Source: Sphingopyxis jiangsuensis
Lineage (GTDB): Bacteria; Pseudomonadota; Alphaproteobacteria; Sphingomonadales; Sphingomonadaceae
Direction: 5' to 3'
DNA length: 64,000 nt
NCBI RefSeq assembly: GCF_016734905.1
Contig: NZ_JAERPO010000002.1
Location: forward strand, 949,524-1,013,523
The translations under genes were made by a program, and so were the position numbers. Of this stretch, positions 34,792 to 43,885 are shown one piece after another. Position 1 is the first letter of the stretch; the number at the start of each line of letters is the position of its first letter. The notes beneath the pieces are model-generated. The model was not told the DNA's origin, did no database searches, and saw only the letters and a program-made list of their open reading frames with translations.

Positions 34792-37206
34792 ATGTCGCTC
34801 CCCGCCCCCTTCAACAACTGGTTCGCCGCGCGCGGGTGGAGATTGCGGCGTCATCAGGCCGAGATGCTCGCGGCAGGTGCGCGCGGCGACCATGCGCTGC
34901 TCGTCGCCGCGACGGGTGCGGGGAAGACGCTAGCGGGCTTTCTGCCAAGCCTCGTCGAGCTGGCCGAAAGCCCGACCGACCGGCTGCACACGCTTTACGT
35001 ATCGCCACTGAAGGCGCTCGCCGCCGACGTCGAGCGCAACCTGCTCGGCCCTATCGCCGAGATGGGACTCGGCATCAGCGTCGAGAGCCGCAGCGGCGAC
35101 ACGAGTTCGGACAAGAAGACACGCCAGCGCAGCCGGCCGCCCAATATCCTGCTGACGACGCCCGAATCGCTGTCGCTTTTGCTCTCCTATCCCGACAGCT
35201 TCACGATGTTCGCCGACCTCAAGACCGTCGTGATCGACGAGATTCACGCCTTTGCACCTGGCAAGCGCGGCGACCTATTGAGCCTGGCGCTGGCCCGGCT
35301 CCAGCAGATCGCGCCCGAGACGCGCCGGGTCGGGCTTTCGGCGACGATCGCCGATCCCCTCCAATATGCCGCCTGGCTCGCCCCCGATGCCGATGCGGGC
35401 GCGGTGACGCTGGTCGAGGGCGAGGCCGGGGCAGATCCCGACATCGAAATCCTCCTCCCCGAAGGCGCGGTGCCGTGGGCGGGCCATTCGGGACGATATG
35501 CGGTGCATCAGGTGATGGCCGAGGTCGCGAAGAATCGCACGACGATCATCTTCTGCAACACGCGCGGGCTCGCCGAACTGATCTTTCAGGAGCTTTGGAA
35601 GGTCAACGACGCCTCGCTGCCGATCGCGATCCACCACGGCAGCCTCGACCGCGAGGCGCGCCAGCGCGCCGAAGCCGCGATGGCCGAGGGGCGGCTGCGC
35701 GCGCTCGTCGCGACGTCGAGCCTCGATCTGGGGCTCGACTGGGGCGACGTCGATTGCGTGATCCAGATGGGGGCGCCCAAGGGCAGCTCACGGCTGCTCC
35801 AGCGCATCGGCCGCGCCAACCACCGGCTCGACGAGCCGAGCAAGGCGCTGATCGTTCCCGGCAACCGCTTCGAATATCTGGAAGCGCGCGCCGCACTCGA
35901 TGCGGTCGAGGCGGGCGAGCGCGATGCCGACCGCTTTCGTCCCGGCGCGCTCGACGTGCTTGCCCAGCATGTCATGGCGCTCGCCTGCGCCGCGCCGTTC
36001 GACGAGGCCGCCCTGCTGGCGGAGGTGCGGAGCGCCGCGCCCTATCGCTGGTTGGGTGCGGACGTCTTTGCGCGATTGCTCGGCTTCGTGCGCGACGGGG
36101 GCTATGCGCTCAAAAGCTATGACCGCTTCCGTCGGCTTGCGCCCGATGGCGAGGGGCGGTGGCGCATCGCGCATCCGCGACTGGCGGCGCAGCACCGGCT
36201 CAACGCAGGGATTATTGTCGATGCGCCGACGCTCGATGTGCGCTTCAAAAGCGGTCGCCGTCTCGGCACTGTCGAGGAGTATTTCGCAAGCACGCTGACG
36301 GCAGGCGACACTTTCGCATTTGCAGGGCTCAGCCTGGAGGTTGAGGCGATCCGCGACACCGATCTGATCGTCCGCGCGACCACGCGCCCCGCGCGTATCC
36401 CCTCTTATGTCGGAGCGCGCATGGCGCTGACGACGCGGCTCGCCGACCGGGTACGCGCCTTTCTCGGCGAACCCGAAAGCTGGCAGCGTTTTCCGGACGA
36501 TGTCCGTTTCTGGCTCGAGATGCAGGCACTGAGGTCGGCGCTGCCGCGTCCGGGCGAATTACAGGTCGAGACCTTCCCCCACGAAGGGAATCATTATCTG
36601 GTCGCCTATCCCTTCGAAGGATGGAATACGCACCAGTCGCTCGGCATGCTGATCAGCAAGCGGATGGAGCGCGCGGGGTTGCAGCCGCTCGGCTTCGTCG
36701 CGTCGGACTATGCGCTTGCCCTCTGGTCGCTGCGCCCCGTGGCCGATCCGGAAGCCCTGTTCGATTCGACGATTCTTGAACAGGAGTTCGTCGAATGGGT
36801 CGAAGGGTCGCATCTTTTGAAGCGCGCCTTCCGCGAGGTGGCGGTGATCGGCGGGCTGATCGAACGCCAGCACCCCGGCAAGCGCAAGACCGGAAAGCAG
36901 GTCACTTTTTCGACCGACCTCATCTTCGACGTGCTGCGAAAATATGAGCCCGACCATCTGCTGCTGGAGGCGGCATGGGCCGACGCGCGCGAGCGGCTCA
37001 CCGATGTCGCGCGGCTCGGCGACCTGCTCGACCGGGCGGCGGGGACCATGCTGCACAAGGCGCTGCCGCGCATCAGCCCGCTGGCGATCCCGGTGCTGGT
37101 GCTGATCGGGCGCGAAAATGTCGCCGCCGCCGACCTCGACGACATATTGCTCGGCGAACTGGCCGATGCGCTGGCGCAGCAGGCAATGGGCGCCGAATCG
37201 TCCTGA
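34792..37206 (+). CDS. Ligase-associated DNA repair DEXH helicase (Lhr-Core type)
   Basis: This superfamily 2 helicase of 804 residues matches the Lhr-Core proteins of the 'ligase-associated DNA damage response' set. Motifs in order: Walker A AATGAGKTLAGF (39-50), DEIH box (149-152), GLSATIADP, IIFCNTRGLAELIFQ, ATSSLDLGLDWGDVD and LLQRIGRANHRL (motif VI). Then follow the winged-helix and Lhr-specific beta-barrel region and a C-terminal HTH-like end. Relatives unwind 3'-tailed DNA or DNA:RNA hybrids using ATP. In many bacteria it is encoded with an ATP-dependent ligase, a beta-lactamase-type exonuclease and the MPE/PdeM nuclease. Here only the latter is close (38353), beyond an aspartyl protease gene. 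Confidence 0.9.
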   Translation: MSLPAPFNNWFAARGWRLRRHQAEMLAAGARGDHALLVAATGAGKTLAGFLPSLVELAESPTDRLHTLYVSPLKALAADVERNLLGPIAEMGLGISVESRSGDTSSDKKTRQRSRPPNILLTTPESLSLLLSYPDSFTMFADLKTVVIDEIHAFAPGKRGDLLSLALARLQQIAPETRRVGLSATIADPLQYAAWLAPDADAGAVTLVEGEAGADPDIEILLPEGAVPWAGHSGRYAVHQVMAEVAKNRTTIIFCNTRGLAELIFQELWKVNDASLPIAIHHGSLDREARQRAEAAMAEGRLRALVATSSLDLGLDWGDVDCVIQMGAPKGSSRLLQRIGRANHRLDEPSKALIVPGNRFEYLEARAALDAVEAGERDADRFRPGALDVLAQHVMALACAAPFDEAALLAEVRSAAPYRWLGADVFARLLGFVRDGGYALKSYDRFRRLAPDGEGRWRIAHPRLAAQHRLNAGIIVDAPTLDVRFKSGRRLGTVEEYFASTLTAGDTFAFAGLSLEVEAIRDTDLIVRATTRPARIPSYVGARMALTTRLADRVRAFLGEPESWQRFPDDVRFWLEMQALRSALPRPGELQVETFPHEGNHYLVAYPFEGWNTHQSLGMLISKRMERAGLQPLGFVASDYALALWSLRPVADPEALFDSTILEQEFVEWVEGSHLLKRAFREVAVIGGLIERQHPGKRKTGKQVTFSTDLIFDVLRKYEPDHLLLEAAWADARERLTDVARLGDLLDRAAGTMLHKALPRISPLAIPVLVLIGRENVAAADLDDILLGELADALAQQAMGAESS

Positions 37207-37264
37207 TCGGCCGCCCCTTGCTGAGCCGGCAGAGGAGGCGTAGACTGTAGGGCGGAGAGAAACG

Positions 37265-38311
37265 ATGCCAGCGACTACCCCGACGAGGCGTTTCAGCCTG
37301 TGGATGTTGTTCGCGGCCCCGGCACTGGTCGGCGCCACGCCTACGCCCCAGACCTCGACCCCGACGCCGACCGCGGCGCCACCGGCCCAGCAAGCACCGG
37401 ACGAGGCCAGCACGACCGGAGAGGTCGTCCCCTTTGTCCAGCCGTTCGATCTCGACGCGACGCGGCGCATGTCGGTCAAGGTAATGATCGGCGACGAGGG
37501 GCCCTTCTCCTTTCTGGTCGATACCGGCGCGGAGCGGACGGTCATCGCGCGCGAACTCGCCGCCCGCCTCGACCTTGTCGAGGGCCAAAAACTTCGGATG
37601 GCGACGATCGGCAGCGGCGCGACCGTTCCCAGCTTCCGCGTTGCCGCGCTGCAGATGACCAATCTCCGGCTCGAGGAATTCGACGCCCCGGCCTTTTTCG
37701 GGCGGCATATCGGCGCCGCCGGCCTGATCGGCGTCGACATGCTCGAGGATCGGCGCCTGCTCATCGATTTTCGCAACGAAAGCATGAAAATTCTCGAAAC
37801 GCACCGTCGCGCGCGCCCCGTCATCCGCGACCGCGACGCCATTGTCGTGACAGCGCGCAACTCGGCGGGTCGTCTGATCCTGTCCGACGCGCGTATCGGC
37901 GACCGCAGGATCGATGTCATCGTCGACACGGGTGCGCAGACGAGCGTGGGCAATATGGCGCTGATGAAGCTCGTCGCGTCGCGCCGCGAAAATCGCGTGC
38001 CCTTCTTTTCCGCCACATTGGGCGCCGTGACCGGTGAAGATGTTCCTGCCACCCGGACGGCCATCCGGCGCATCACGATCGGCGGCATCGACATCAACGA
38101 TCTTCCGATTTCCTTTGCCGATGGGCAGGCCTTTCGCGTTCTTGGATTACACGAGCGGCCGGCGCTGCTTCTCGGTATGGACAGCCTGTCGCTGTTCGAC
38201 CGCATCGAAATCGACTATCCGAACAAACGCGTCGTATTTGACATGCCCGATGCGGCCCAACGTCCGGCCGGATATCGTTTCGCGGCAAGCGACCTTCGTC
38301 CCGGCAGCTAG
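37265..38311 (+). CDS. Exported retroviral-type aspartyl protease, two domains
   Basis: The 348-residue protein has an N-terminal hydrophobic stretch (SLWMLFAAPALVGA) and a Pro/Thr-rich linker. Two tandem aspartyl-protease half-domains follow, each with the catalytic D-T-G: FLVDTGAERTVIARELA near residue 85, and VIVDTGAQTSVGNMALM near residue 220. The hydrophobic glycine motif LIGVDML after the first half matches the second family motif. The two halves could pair like the lobes of pepsin. The ATG at 37265 has GGAGAG upstream. Such proteins are probably periplasmic, and their targets are unknown. It sits between the helicase and the PdeM gene. Confidence 0.85.
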   Translation: MPATTPTRRFSLWMLFAAPALVGATPTPQTSTPTPTAAPPAQQAPDEASTTGEVVPFVQPFDLDATRRMSVKVMIGDEGPFSFLVDTGAERTVIARELAARLDLVEGQKLRMATIGSGATVPSFRVAALQMTNLRLEEFDAPAFFGRHIGAAGLIGVDMLEDRRLLIDFRNESMKILETHRRARPVIRDRDAIVVTARNSAGRLILSDARIGDRRIDVIVDTGAQTSVGNMALMKLVASRRENRVPFFSATLGAVTGEDVPATRTAIRRITIGGIDINDLPISFADGQAFRVLGLHERPALLLGMDSLSLFDRIEIDYPNKRVVFDMPDAAQRPAGYRFAASDLRPGS

Positions 38312-38352
38312 GCAGGCTTGCCGGACTTTTGCGCCATTGCCATAGCGGGGCG

Positions 38353-39063
38353 ATGGAGTTTCAGCCCAGCCTGGATTTTGCGAACCAGTGTGTCCGGCCC
38401 TTGGCCGATCGCGCGCTATTCTGGCCGCGCCACGGCGCGCTGATCGTCGCCGACCTGCACCTCGAAAAGGCGAGCTGGTTCGCAGCCCAAGGGCAACCGC
38501 TCCCCCCCTATGACAGCCATGATACGCTCGACCGACTCGACCGGCTTGTCGACGCGACCGGCGCGCGCGCGATCTGGTGCCTGGGCGACAGTTTTCATGA
38601 CCGGCTGTCGGCGGACCGGATGGCGCCCGCCGCGGCCGAGCGGTTGGCGAGCCTTTCGAGCAGGGTCGAACTCCTCTGGATAGCCGGCAACCACGATGGA
38701 TTGTCGGCGGGCGCGTGGGGCGGTGCGGTCGCCGCCGAGATCGAGGTCGATGGCATCGTCTTTCGTCACCAATGCAAGCCCGCCGATCGTCGCCCCCAAG
38801 TCTCGGGCCATTTCCATCCGAAGTTGCGTGTCAACCTTCGCGGTCGCCCCGTGGTTCGCCCCTGCTTCGCCCGCGACGAGCGCACAATGATTCTGCCCGC
38901 TTTCGGTAGTCTGACCGGCGGCCTCGATGTCGGCGACGATGCTATCGCCGCCAATTTCGACGGCACCTACCACGCAATGGTCGTAGCGGGCGAAAAATTG
39001 CTGTCAGTTGCTTATGGTAGAGCCATTTTCGATGACGCTACGTCAAGCGGGCACGGGGCCTGA
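38353..39063 (+). CDS. pdeM: Ligase-associated DNA repair endonuclease PdeM (MPE)
   Basis: This metallophosphoesterase of 236 residues belongs to the set encoded with Lhr-Core helicases. The binuclear-metal motifs appear in order: LIVADLHLEKA (D-x-H), CLGDSFHD (G-D), IAGNHDG (G-N-H-D), and HQCKPAD and SGHFHPKL (H-x-H). The purified Pseudomonas relative is a Mn-dependent DNA endonuclease. The ATG at 38353 follows GGGGCG and is 41 bp after the protease stop. The ligase and exonuclease members of the set are not in the window. Confidence 0.9.
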   Translation: MEFQPSLDFANQCVRPLADRALFWPRHGALIVADLHLEKASWFAAQGQPLPPYDSHDTLDRLDRLVDATGARAIWCLGDSFHDRLSADRMAPAAAERLASLSSRVELLWIAGNHDGLSAGAWGGAVAAEIEVDGIVFRHQCKPADRRPQVSGHFHPKLRVNLRGRPVVRPCFARDERTMILPAFGSLTGGLDVGDDAIAANFDGTYHAMVVAGEKLLSVAYGRAIFDDATSSGHGA

Positions 39064-39217
39064 ATGCACGCGAAAGTGCGGCTTTGGCGCCTGTGACACA
39101 AAAGCATCACTCGCCGAAAACATGACGTGAATCGGGCGCATCGTCTGGAACAGGGCGGCATTTCCGGTATGTTTCAGGGCCAATAAAAACAACGAAATGT
39201 TGAGAGGAGTGCCCAAA
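39064..39217. other. Leader region of the TonB-dependent receptor gene
   Basis: This 154-bp region lies between pdeM and the receptor gene. No Fur-like box or palindrome stands out. GAGAGGAG at 39202-39209 is a strong ribosome-binding site for the receptor. A short inverted repeat (CGAAAGTGCGG with neighbouring bases, 39070-39080) could help end the preceding transcript. Confidence 0.35.
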
Positions 39218-41971
39218 ATGAAATCATCGACCCTTTGTGCTGCCCGTCTCCTGCGCTCGAGTGCGCTCGGCGTATCGCTGGCTGTCGTGACTGTCGCCAT
39301 GCCAGCGCAGGCGCAGGACAGCGCGCCGCAGAACGATTTCGACGACGCGCCGATCGTCGTCACGGCGCAAGGCCGTTCGCAGCTGCTGTCGGACGTTCCC
39401 GTTGCCATCTCGGCCGTGAACGCCGAAACGCTGCAGAACAGCGGCGCGAACGATATTCGCCAGCTCAACCAGGTGGCGCCGTCGCTGCTCGTGTCGTCGA
39501 CCGGCTCGGAAGCAAATGGTTCGGCGCGTATCCGCGGTATCGGCACGGTCGGCGACAACCCCGGACTTGAAAGCTCGGTCCCGGTTTTCATTGACGGCGT
39601 CTATCGCTCGCGTTCGGGCATCGGCCTCAACGAACTTGGCGAAATCGACCGCGTCGAAGTGCAACGCGGCCCGCAGGGAACGCTCGGCGGGCGTAACTCG
39701 TCGGCGGGTCTCATCAGCATCTATTCGAAAAAGCCCGATTTCCAGTTCGGCGCGACGGGCGAGATCACTTATGGCAATTACGACTATTGGCGCCTCGGCG
39801 GCAGCGTCACCGGCCCGATCAGCGACACGCTCGCCGCGCGCCTCGACGGCATCTGGGTCAAGCGCGACGGCTTTTATCGCGACACGACGAACAACACCGA
39901 CGTCAACGACCGTGACCGCTATTTCCTGCGTGGGCAGCTGCTGTTCGAACCGACCGACGCGCTGTCGATCCGGTTGATCGCCGACTATACGTTCCGCGAC
40001 GAGAAATGCTGCGGCGCCATCTATGTCGACAACAGCGTCAACCCCTATATCGGCAACCTCAACAATCCGTCGACGCCGCTCGCGCCGCTTCAGCCGGACG
40101 GCAACAACATCATCAACGTGCTGCGTGACCTCGGCCAGCCGCTCAGCGCGTTCAACCAGGGCTATGATCGGACATTGTCGGTCAGCCCCGGCCGGAGCTA
40201 CGCTGGCGAGACCAAGGATTATGGCTTCTCGGGCCAGATCGACTATGATCTCGGCGGCGCGACGTTGACGTCGATCACCGCCTATCGCGAATATCGGTCG
40301 AGCCAGGCGTCGGACACCGACTATGGCGCGGTCGATATTCTCTATCGTGCCCCAAGTGACGATGCCTATCGCCAGTTCCACACCTTCACGCAGGAATTGC
40401 GCCTGCAGGGCGAGGCGTTCGACGGCAAGCTCGACTGGCTCGTCGGCGGATTCTACGCCAATGAAAAGCTGCGCGTGCGCGACAATCTGCGCTTCGGCAC
40501 CCAATATGGCCGGTTCGCGAACTGCCGCATCATCACCGGCGGCGGGCTCGCAGGGCTGTATTCGCCGAATAGCCCGCTTTGCGTGGCGCCCGGCGTTGGT
40601 CCCGCAACAATCGCTGGCGCATCCGGCGCCTCGGGTCCCGACATCGTCGCGGCCTTTACCGCGCTCGACGGGCTCAACGACCTGGGAAGCATCAACGATC
40701 GCTACAGCCAGAATGGAGAGAATTGGGCGCTCTTCACGCACAATATCTTCCACATCACCGATAAACTCGATTTCACCTTCGGCCTGCGGTACACGAACGA
40801 CAAGAAGGACTTCGGGGCGACATTCTCGAACGACAACACCGTCTGCACCACCGTGCAGGGTCTGGTGCTCGACGATCTGGCGAGCCCCAACGCCACGGCC
40901 CGCGCGCTTGCCGGCGCGCTCATCGGTCTGAGCTGCCAGGGCAATTCGACCGCCGAGCTCAACGGCGTATCGATCAGCGACAGCCGCAGCGAGGATGAAT
41001 TCACCGGCACCGCGATCCTGTCGTACAAGCCGGTCGACGATCTGTTGCTCTATGCCAGCTATTCACGCGGCTACAAGGCAGGCGGTTTCAACCTCGACCG
41101 CTCGGCGCTCAAATCGCCGATCTTTCCGTTCGCGGCGACGCCGGGCGGGGCGCAGAGCCTTGTCGGGGCGCTGCAGTTCGACCCCGAATTGGTCAACAGC
41201 TATGAACTCGGCGCGAAATATTCGACCGGCCCGTTCAGCCTCGGCGTCTCGCTGTTCCGCTCGGACTTCAAGAACTTCCAGCTGAATACGTTCAACGGCA
41301 CGGTCTTCCTCGTCCAGAATATCAACGGCTGCACCACCGATCTGGGCGGTGCCGACCGCGATACGAGCGCGGCGACCGGCGCCTGTGCGCAGGACGATGT
41401 GAGCTGGGGCGTGCGGGCCGAGGGCGTCGAGATCGAGGCTTCGCTCGTTCCGGCGCGTAACTTCCGCGTCGCGGCAGGCCTTACCTATGCGGACACCAGC
41501 TATCGCAACAATCTGGTCGGCAACCGCTTCGGCGCGCCGCTCGACCCGGCGCTGCGCAAGCTGCCCGGCGACAATCTGTCGAACGCGCCCGAACTGGTCG
41601 CGACCGGCAGCGTCACCTGGACGCCCGAACTCGGCAGCGGCGGACTTACGGGCCTCGTCTATATCGATGGTCGCATGACCAGCGATTACAACACCGGCTC
41701 CGACCTCTTCCCGCAGAAGGAGCAGGACGGCTATGCGCTGTTCAACGCACGCATCGGCGTTCGCGGCCCCGACGAGAAATGGGGCATCGAACTGTGGGCG
41801 CAGAATATCTTCAACAAGCAATATTCGCAGGTCGCGTTCAACTCGCCCTTCCAGGCGGGGACGACGTCGGCGCCCTTCACCGACCCGCAATATCCGGGCG
41901 GCCGCCAGATTTTCTCGCAGTTCCTTGCCGAACCGCGGACCTATGGCGTGACGGGGCGCTTCCGCTTCTGA
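39218..41971 (+). CDS. TonB-dependent outer membrane receptor
   Basis: This is an outer-membrane transporter of 917 residues with a signal peptide (cleavage after AQA-QDS). A plug domain follows (IVVTAQGRSQLLSDVPVAISAVNAE, SARIRGIGTVGDNPGLESSVPVFIDGVYRSRSG, then RVEVQRGPQGTLGGRNSSAGLISI), then a 22-stranded barrel ending in GVTGRFRF with a C-terminal Phe. The plug class is the one common in sphingomonads for uptake of complex organic compounds or iron chelates. No substrate can be named, and no Fur box is seen upstream. The ATG at 39218 was preferred over 39197 because GAGAGGAG lies 8 bases before it. A strong terminator follows. Confidence 0.93.
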   Translation: MKSSTLCAARLLRSSALGVSLAVVTVAMPAQAQDSAPQNDFDDAPIVVTAQGRSQLLSDVPVAISAVNAETLQNSGANDIRQLNQVAPSLLVSSTGSEANGSARIRGIGTVGDNPGLESSVPVFIDGVYRSRSGIGLNELGEIDRVEVQRGPQGTLGGRNSSAGLISIYSKKPDFQFGATGEITYGNYDYWRLGGSVTGPISDTLAARLDGIWVKRDGFYRDTTNNTDVNDRDRYFLRGQLLFEPTDALSIRLIADYTFRDEKCCGAIYVDNSVNPYIGNLNNPSTPLAPLQPDGNNIINVLRDLGQPLSAFNQGYDRTLSVSPGRSYAGETKDYGFSGQIDYDLGGATLTSITAYREYRSSQASDTDYGAVDILYRAPSDDAYRQFHTFTQELRLQGEAFDGKLDWLVGGFYANEKLRVRDNLRFGTQYGRFANCRIITGGGLAGLYSPNSPLCVAPGVGPATIAGASGASGPDIVAAFTALDGLNDLGSINDRYSQNGENWALFTHNIFHITDKLDFTFGLRYTNDKKDFGATFSNDNTVCTTVQGLVLDDLASPNATARALAGALIGLSCQGNSTAELNGVSISDSRSEDEFTGTAILSYKPVDDLLLYASYSRGYKAGGFNLDRSALKSPIFPFAATPGGAQSLVGALQFDPELVNSYELGAKYSTGPFSLGVSLFRSDFKNFQLNTFNGTVFLVQNINGCTTDLGGADRDTSAATGACAQDDVSWGVRAEGVEIEASLVPARNFRVAAGLTYADTSYRNNLVGNRFGAPLDPALRKLPGDNLSNAPELVATGSVTWTPELGSGGLTGLVYIDGRMTSDYNTGSDLFPQKEQDGYALFNARIGVRGPDEKWGIELWAQNIFNKQYSQVAFNSPFQAGTTSAPFTDPQYPGGRQIFSQFLAEPRTYGVTGRFRF

Positions 41972-41992
41972 TCCAAGGGCACAGCATATCGG

Positions 41993-42029
41993 GGGCCGCT
42001 CTTTCCAGGGGGAAGAGCGGCCCTTTTTT
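41993..42029 (+). terminator. Rho-independent terminator of the TonB receptor gene
   Basis: An 11-bp GC-rich stem, GGGCCGCTCTT at 41993-42003 against AAGAGCGGCCC at 42013-42023, is followed directly by TTTTTT (42024-42029). The terminator lies 22 bp after the receptor stop codon and before the antiporter start at 42067. Confidence 0.9.
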
Positions 42030-42066
42030 GTAGCCGCGGGCGTGCCGCGCCGACTAGGAATGGTCC

Positions 42067-43881
42067 ATGTTCGCAATCGAATCCCTGCTCGTGAAAATCG
42101 CCCTGATCGGCGTCATCGGTATCGGCGCGCAGTGGATCGCGTGGCGTACCGGCCGCCCGGCGATCGCGCTGATGCTGATCGCCGGCATCGTCGCCGGTCC
42201 CATCCTCGGCCTGCTCGACCCCGAGCGCGATTTTGGCGAGCTGCGCGAGCCGATCATCAAGCTGGCCGTCGCGATCATCCTGTTCGAGGGCGGGCTCAGC
42301 CTCAAGTTCCGCGAGCTTCGGCAGGCCGGGCTGGCGGTCGCGATGCTCGTCTTCGTCGGGGTTCCGGTCGGCTGGGCGCTCGGCACCGCTGCCGCCTATT
42401 ATGGCGCCGGGCTTCCTTTCGAGCTCGCTGCGCTGCTCGGCGGCGTGATGATCGTGACGGGGCCGACGGTCATCATTCCAATGCTGCGGTCGCTCAATAT
42501 CGCGCCGCGCGTCAAGAATATGCTGAAATGGGAAGCGATCGTGAACGACCCGATCGGGGCTCTGCTCGCGGTCGGCATCTACGCTTATATCATCCACGGC
42601 GGCGCAGAGGCGAACAGCGTCGGCATCGTGATCGACGTCGTCGCGGCGAGCGTGCTCGCGATCATCATCGGCGGCGCGGCGGGCTTTGCGCTCACCTGGG
42701 CGTTTCCGCGCGGCTGGGTGCCCGAGTTCCTGAAGGCCCCGGTGCTCCTCACCACGGTGGTCGCAACCTTTGTCCTGTCCGACCTGATCCTGCATGAAAC
42801 GGGGCTGATTACTGTCACCGTGATGGGCGTCGTCATGGCGAACCGAGAGACATATTCAACGCATGTGCTCCAGCGCTTCAAGGAGGACCTCACCGTCATC
42901 CTCGTCTCGGGCGTGTTCATCATCTTGTCCGCCACGCTCGACTGGGAAGTGGTGCGCAATTTCGAGTTGCGCTTCGTCGTCTTCCTCCTCCTGCTGCTCT
43001 TTGTCGTCCGTCCGCTGACCATCATGGTCGCACTGCTGTTCACGCGTATCCCGTTCAAGGAGCGGCTGTTCGTCGCCTGGATTGCACCGCGCGGCATTGT
43101 CGCGGTGGCAGTGACCGGCCTCTTTGCCCTGCGTCTCTCCGACTATGGGATCGCGGGGGCCGAGGCGCTGGTTCCGCTGAGCTTTGCGGTCGTCATCGCC
43201 ACGATTTTTGCGCATGGCTTTACCGCCGCGCGCTTTGCCCAGTGGCTCGGGCTCGACCGCGGCAAGGGTGATGGCGTGTTGCTCGTCGGCGCGAACAGCT
43301 GGACGATCGCCTTTGCCGAATTCGTCAAGGCGCAGGATCGCAAGGTGCTTGTCGCCGACCCCAGCATTCTTGCGCTGCGCCGCGCTCGACGGGCGGACCT
43401 TCCGGTCTATCATGGCGACATATTGGACGAAGCCCATGACGACAGCCTCGACATGGGTGACTATCAGCAGCTGATCGCCGCGACCGACAATGACAGTTAC
43501 AATGCGCTTGTATGCAGCGAGCTCGCGGCCGAGATCGGGCACGACCGGGTCAGCCGGATGGTCGGGGAATCGCGCGCTGCAAGCCAGCGGCGCGGGCGCA
43601 TCTTCACCCTGGCAGGCACGCCGATCGAGGAACAGCTTGATCGTTTGCAGGCAGGCTGGACGTTCGGGCGGACAAAGATCACCGAGAAATACAGCTATTC
43701 CGATTTCGTCGAGCGGATGAAGGCGACGGGCGGCGACAGCCTTGCCGTGGAGCGCGCGTCGGGCGAGTTGCGGATCTTTTCGACGCAGTATCGCCCGACA
43801 GTCGAAGCAGGCGATACCGTCTGGACCTTCGTTCCGCCCGACGTTCCCAAAGCGCGCAAATCGTCGGACGACGGCGCATAA
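42067..43881 (+). CDS. Cation/proton antiporter, CPA1 (NhaP) type with TrkA-N domain
   Basis: This inner-membrane antiporter of 604 residues probably exchanges K+ or Na+ for protons. The first about 390 residues are some twelve helices containing LFEGGLSLKFRELR, VMIVTGPTVIIPMLRSLNI and EAIVNDPIGALLAV. The N-D-P is the CPA1 ion-binding pair. The cytoplasmic part has a nucleotide-binding TrkA-N-like domain (VLLVGANSWTIAFAEFVKAQDRKVLVAD and ATDNDSYNALVCSELAAEIG), which in such proteins senses NAD(H) or nucleotides, and a C-terminal TrkA-C-like part. The ATG at 42067 follows AGGAA. The end is convergent with holA, with only 4 bp between the stops. Confidence 0.9.
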   Translation: MFAIESLLVKIALIGVIGIGAQWIAWRTGRPAIALMLIAGIVAGPILGLLDPERDFGELREPIIKLAVAIILFEGGLSLKFRELRQAGLAVAMLVFVGVPVGWALGTAAAYYGAGLPFELAALLGGVMIVTGPTVIIPMLRSLNIAPRVKNMLKWEAIVNDPIGALLAVGIYAYIIHGGAEANSVGIVIDVVAASVLAIIIGGAAGFALTWAFPRGWVPEFLKAPVLLTTVVATFVLSDLILHETGLITVTVMGVVMANRETYSTHVLQRFKEDLTVILVSGVFIILSATLDWEVVRNFELRFVVFLLLLLFVVRPLTIMVALLFTRIPFKERLFVAWIAPRGIVAVAVTGLFALRLSDYGIAGAEALVPLSFAVVIATIFAHGFTAARFAQWLGLDRGKGDGVLLVGANSWTIAFAEFVKAQDRKVLVADPSILALRRARRADLPVYHGDILDEAHDDSLDMGDYQQLIAATDNDSYNALVCSELAAEIGHDRVSRMVGESRAASQRRGRIFTLAGTPIEEQLDRLQAGWTFGRTKITEKYSYSDFVERMKATGGDSLAVERASGELRIFSTQYRPTVEAGDTVWTFVPPDVPKARKSSDDGA

Positions 43882-43885
43882 TCCG

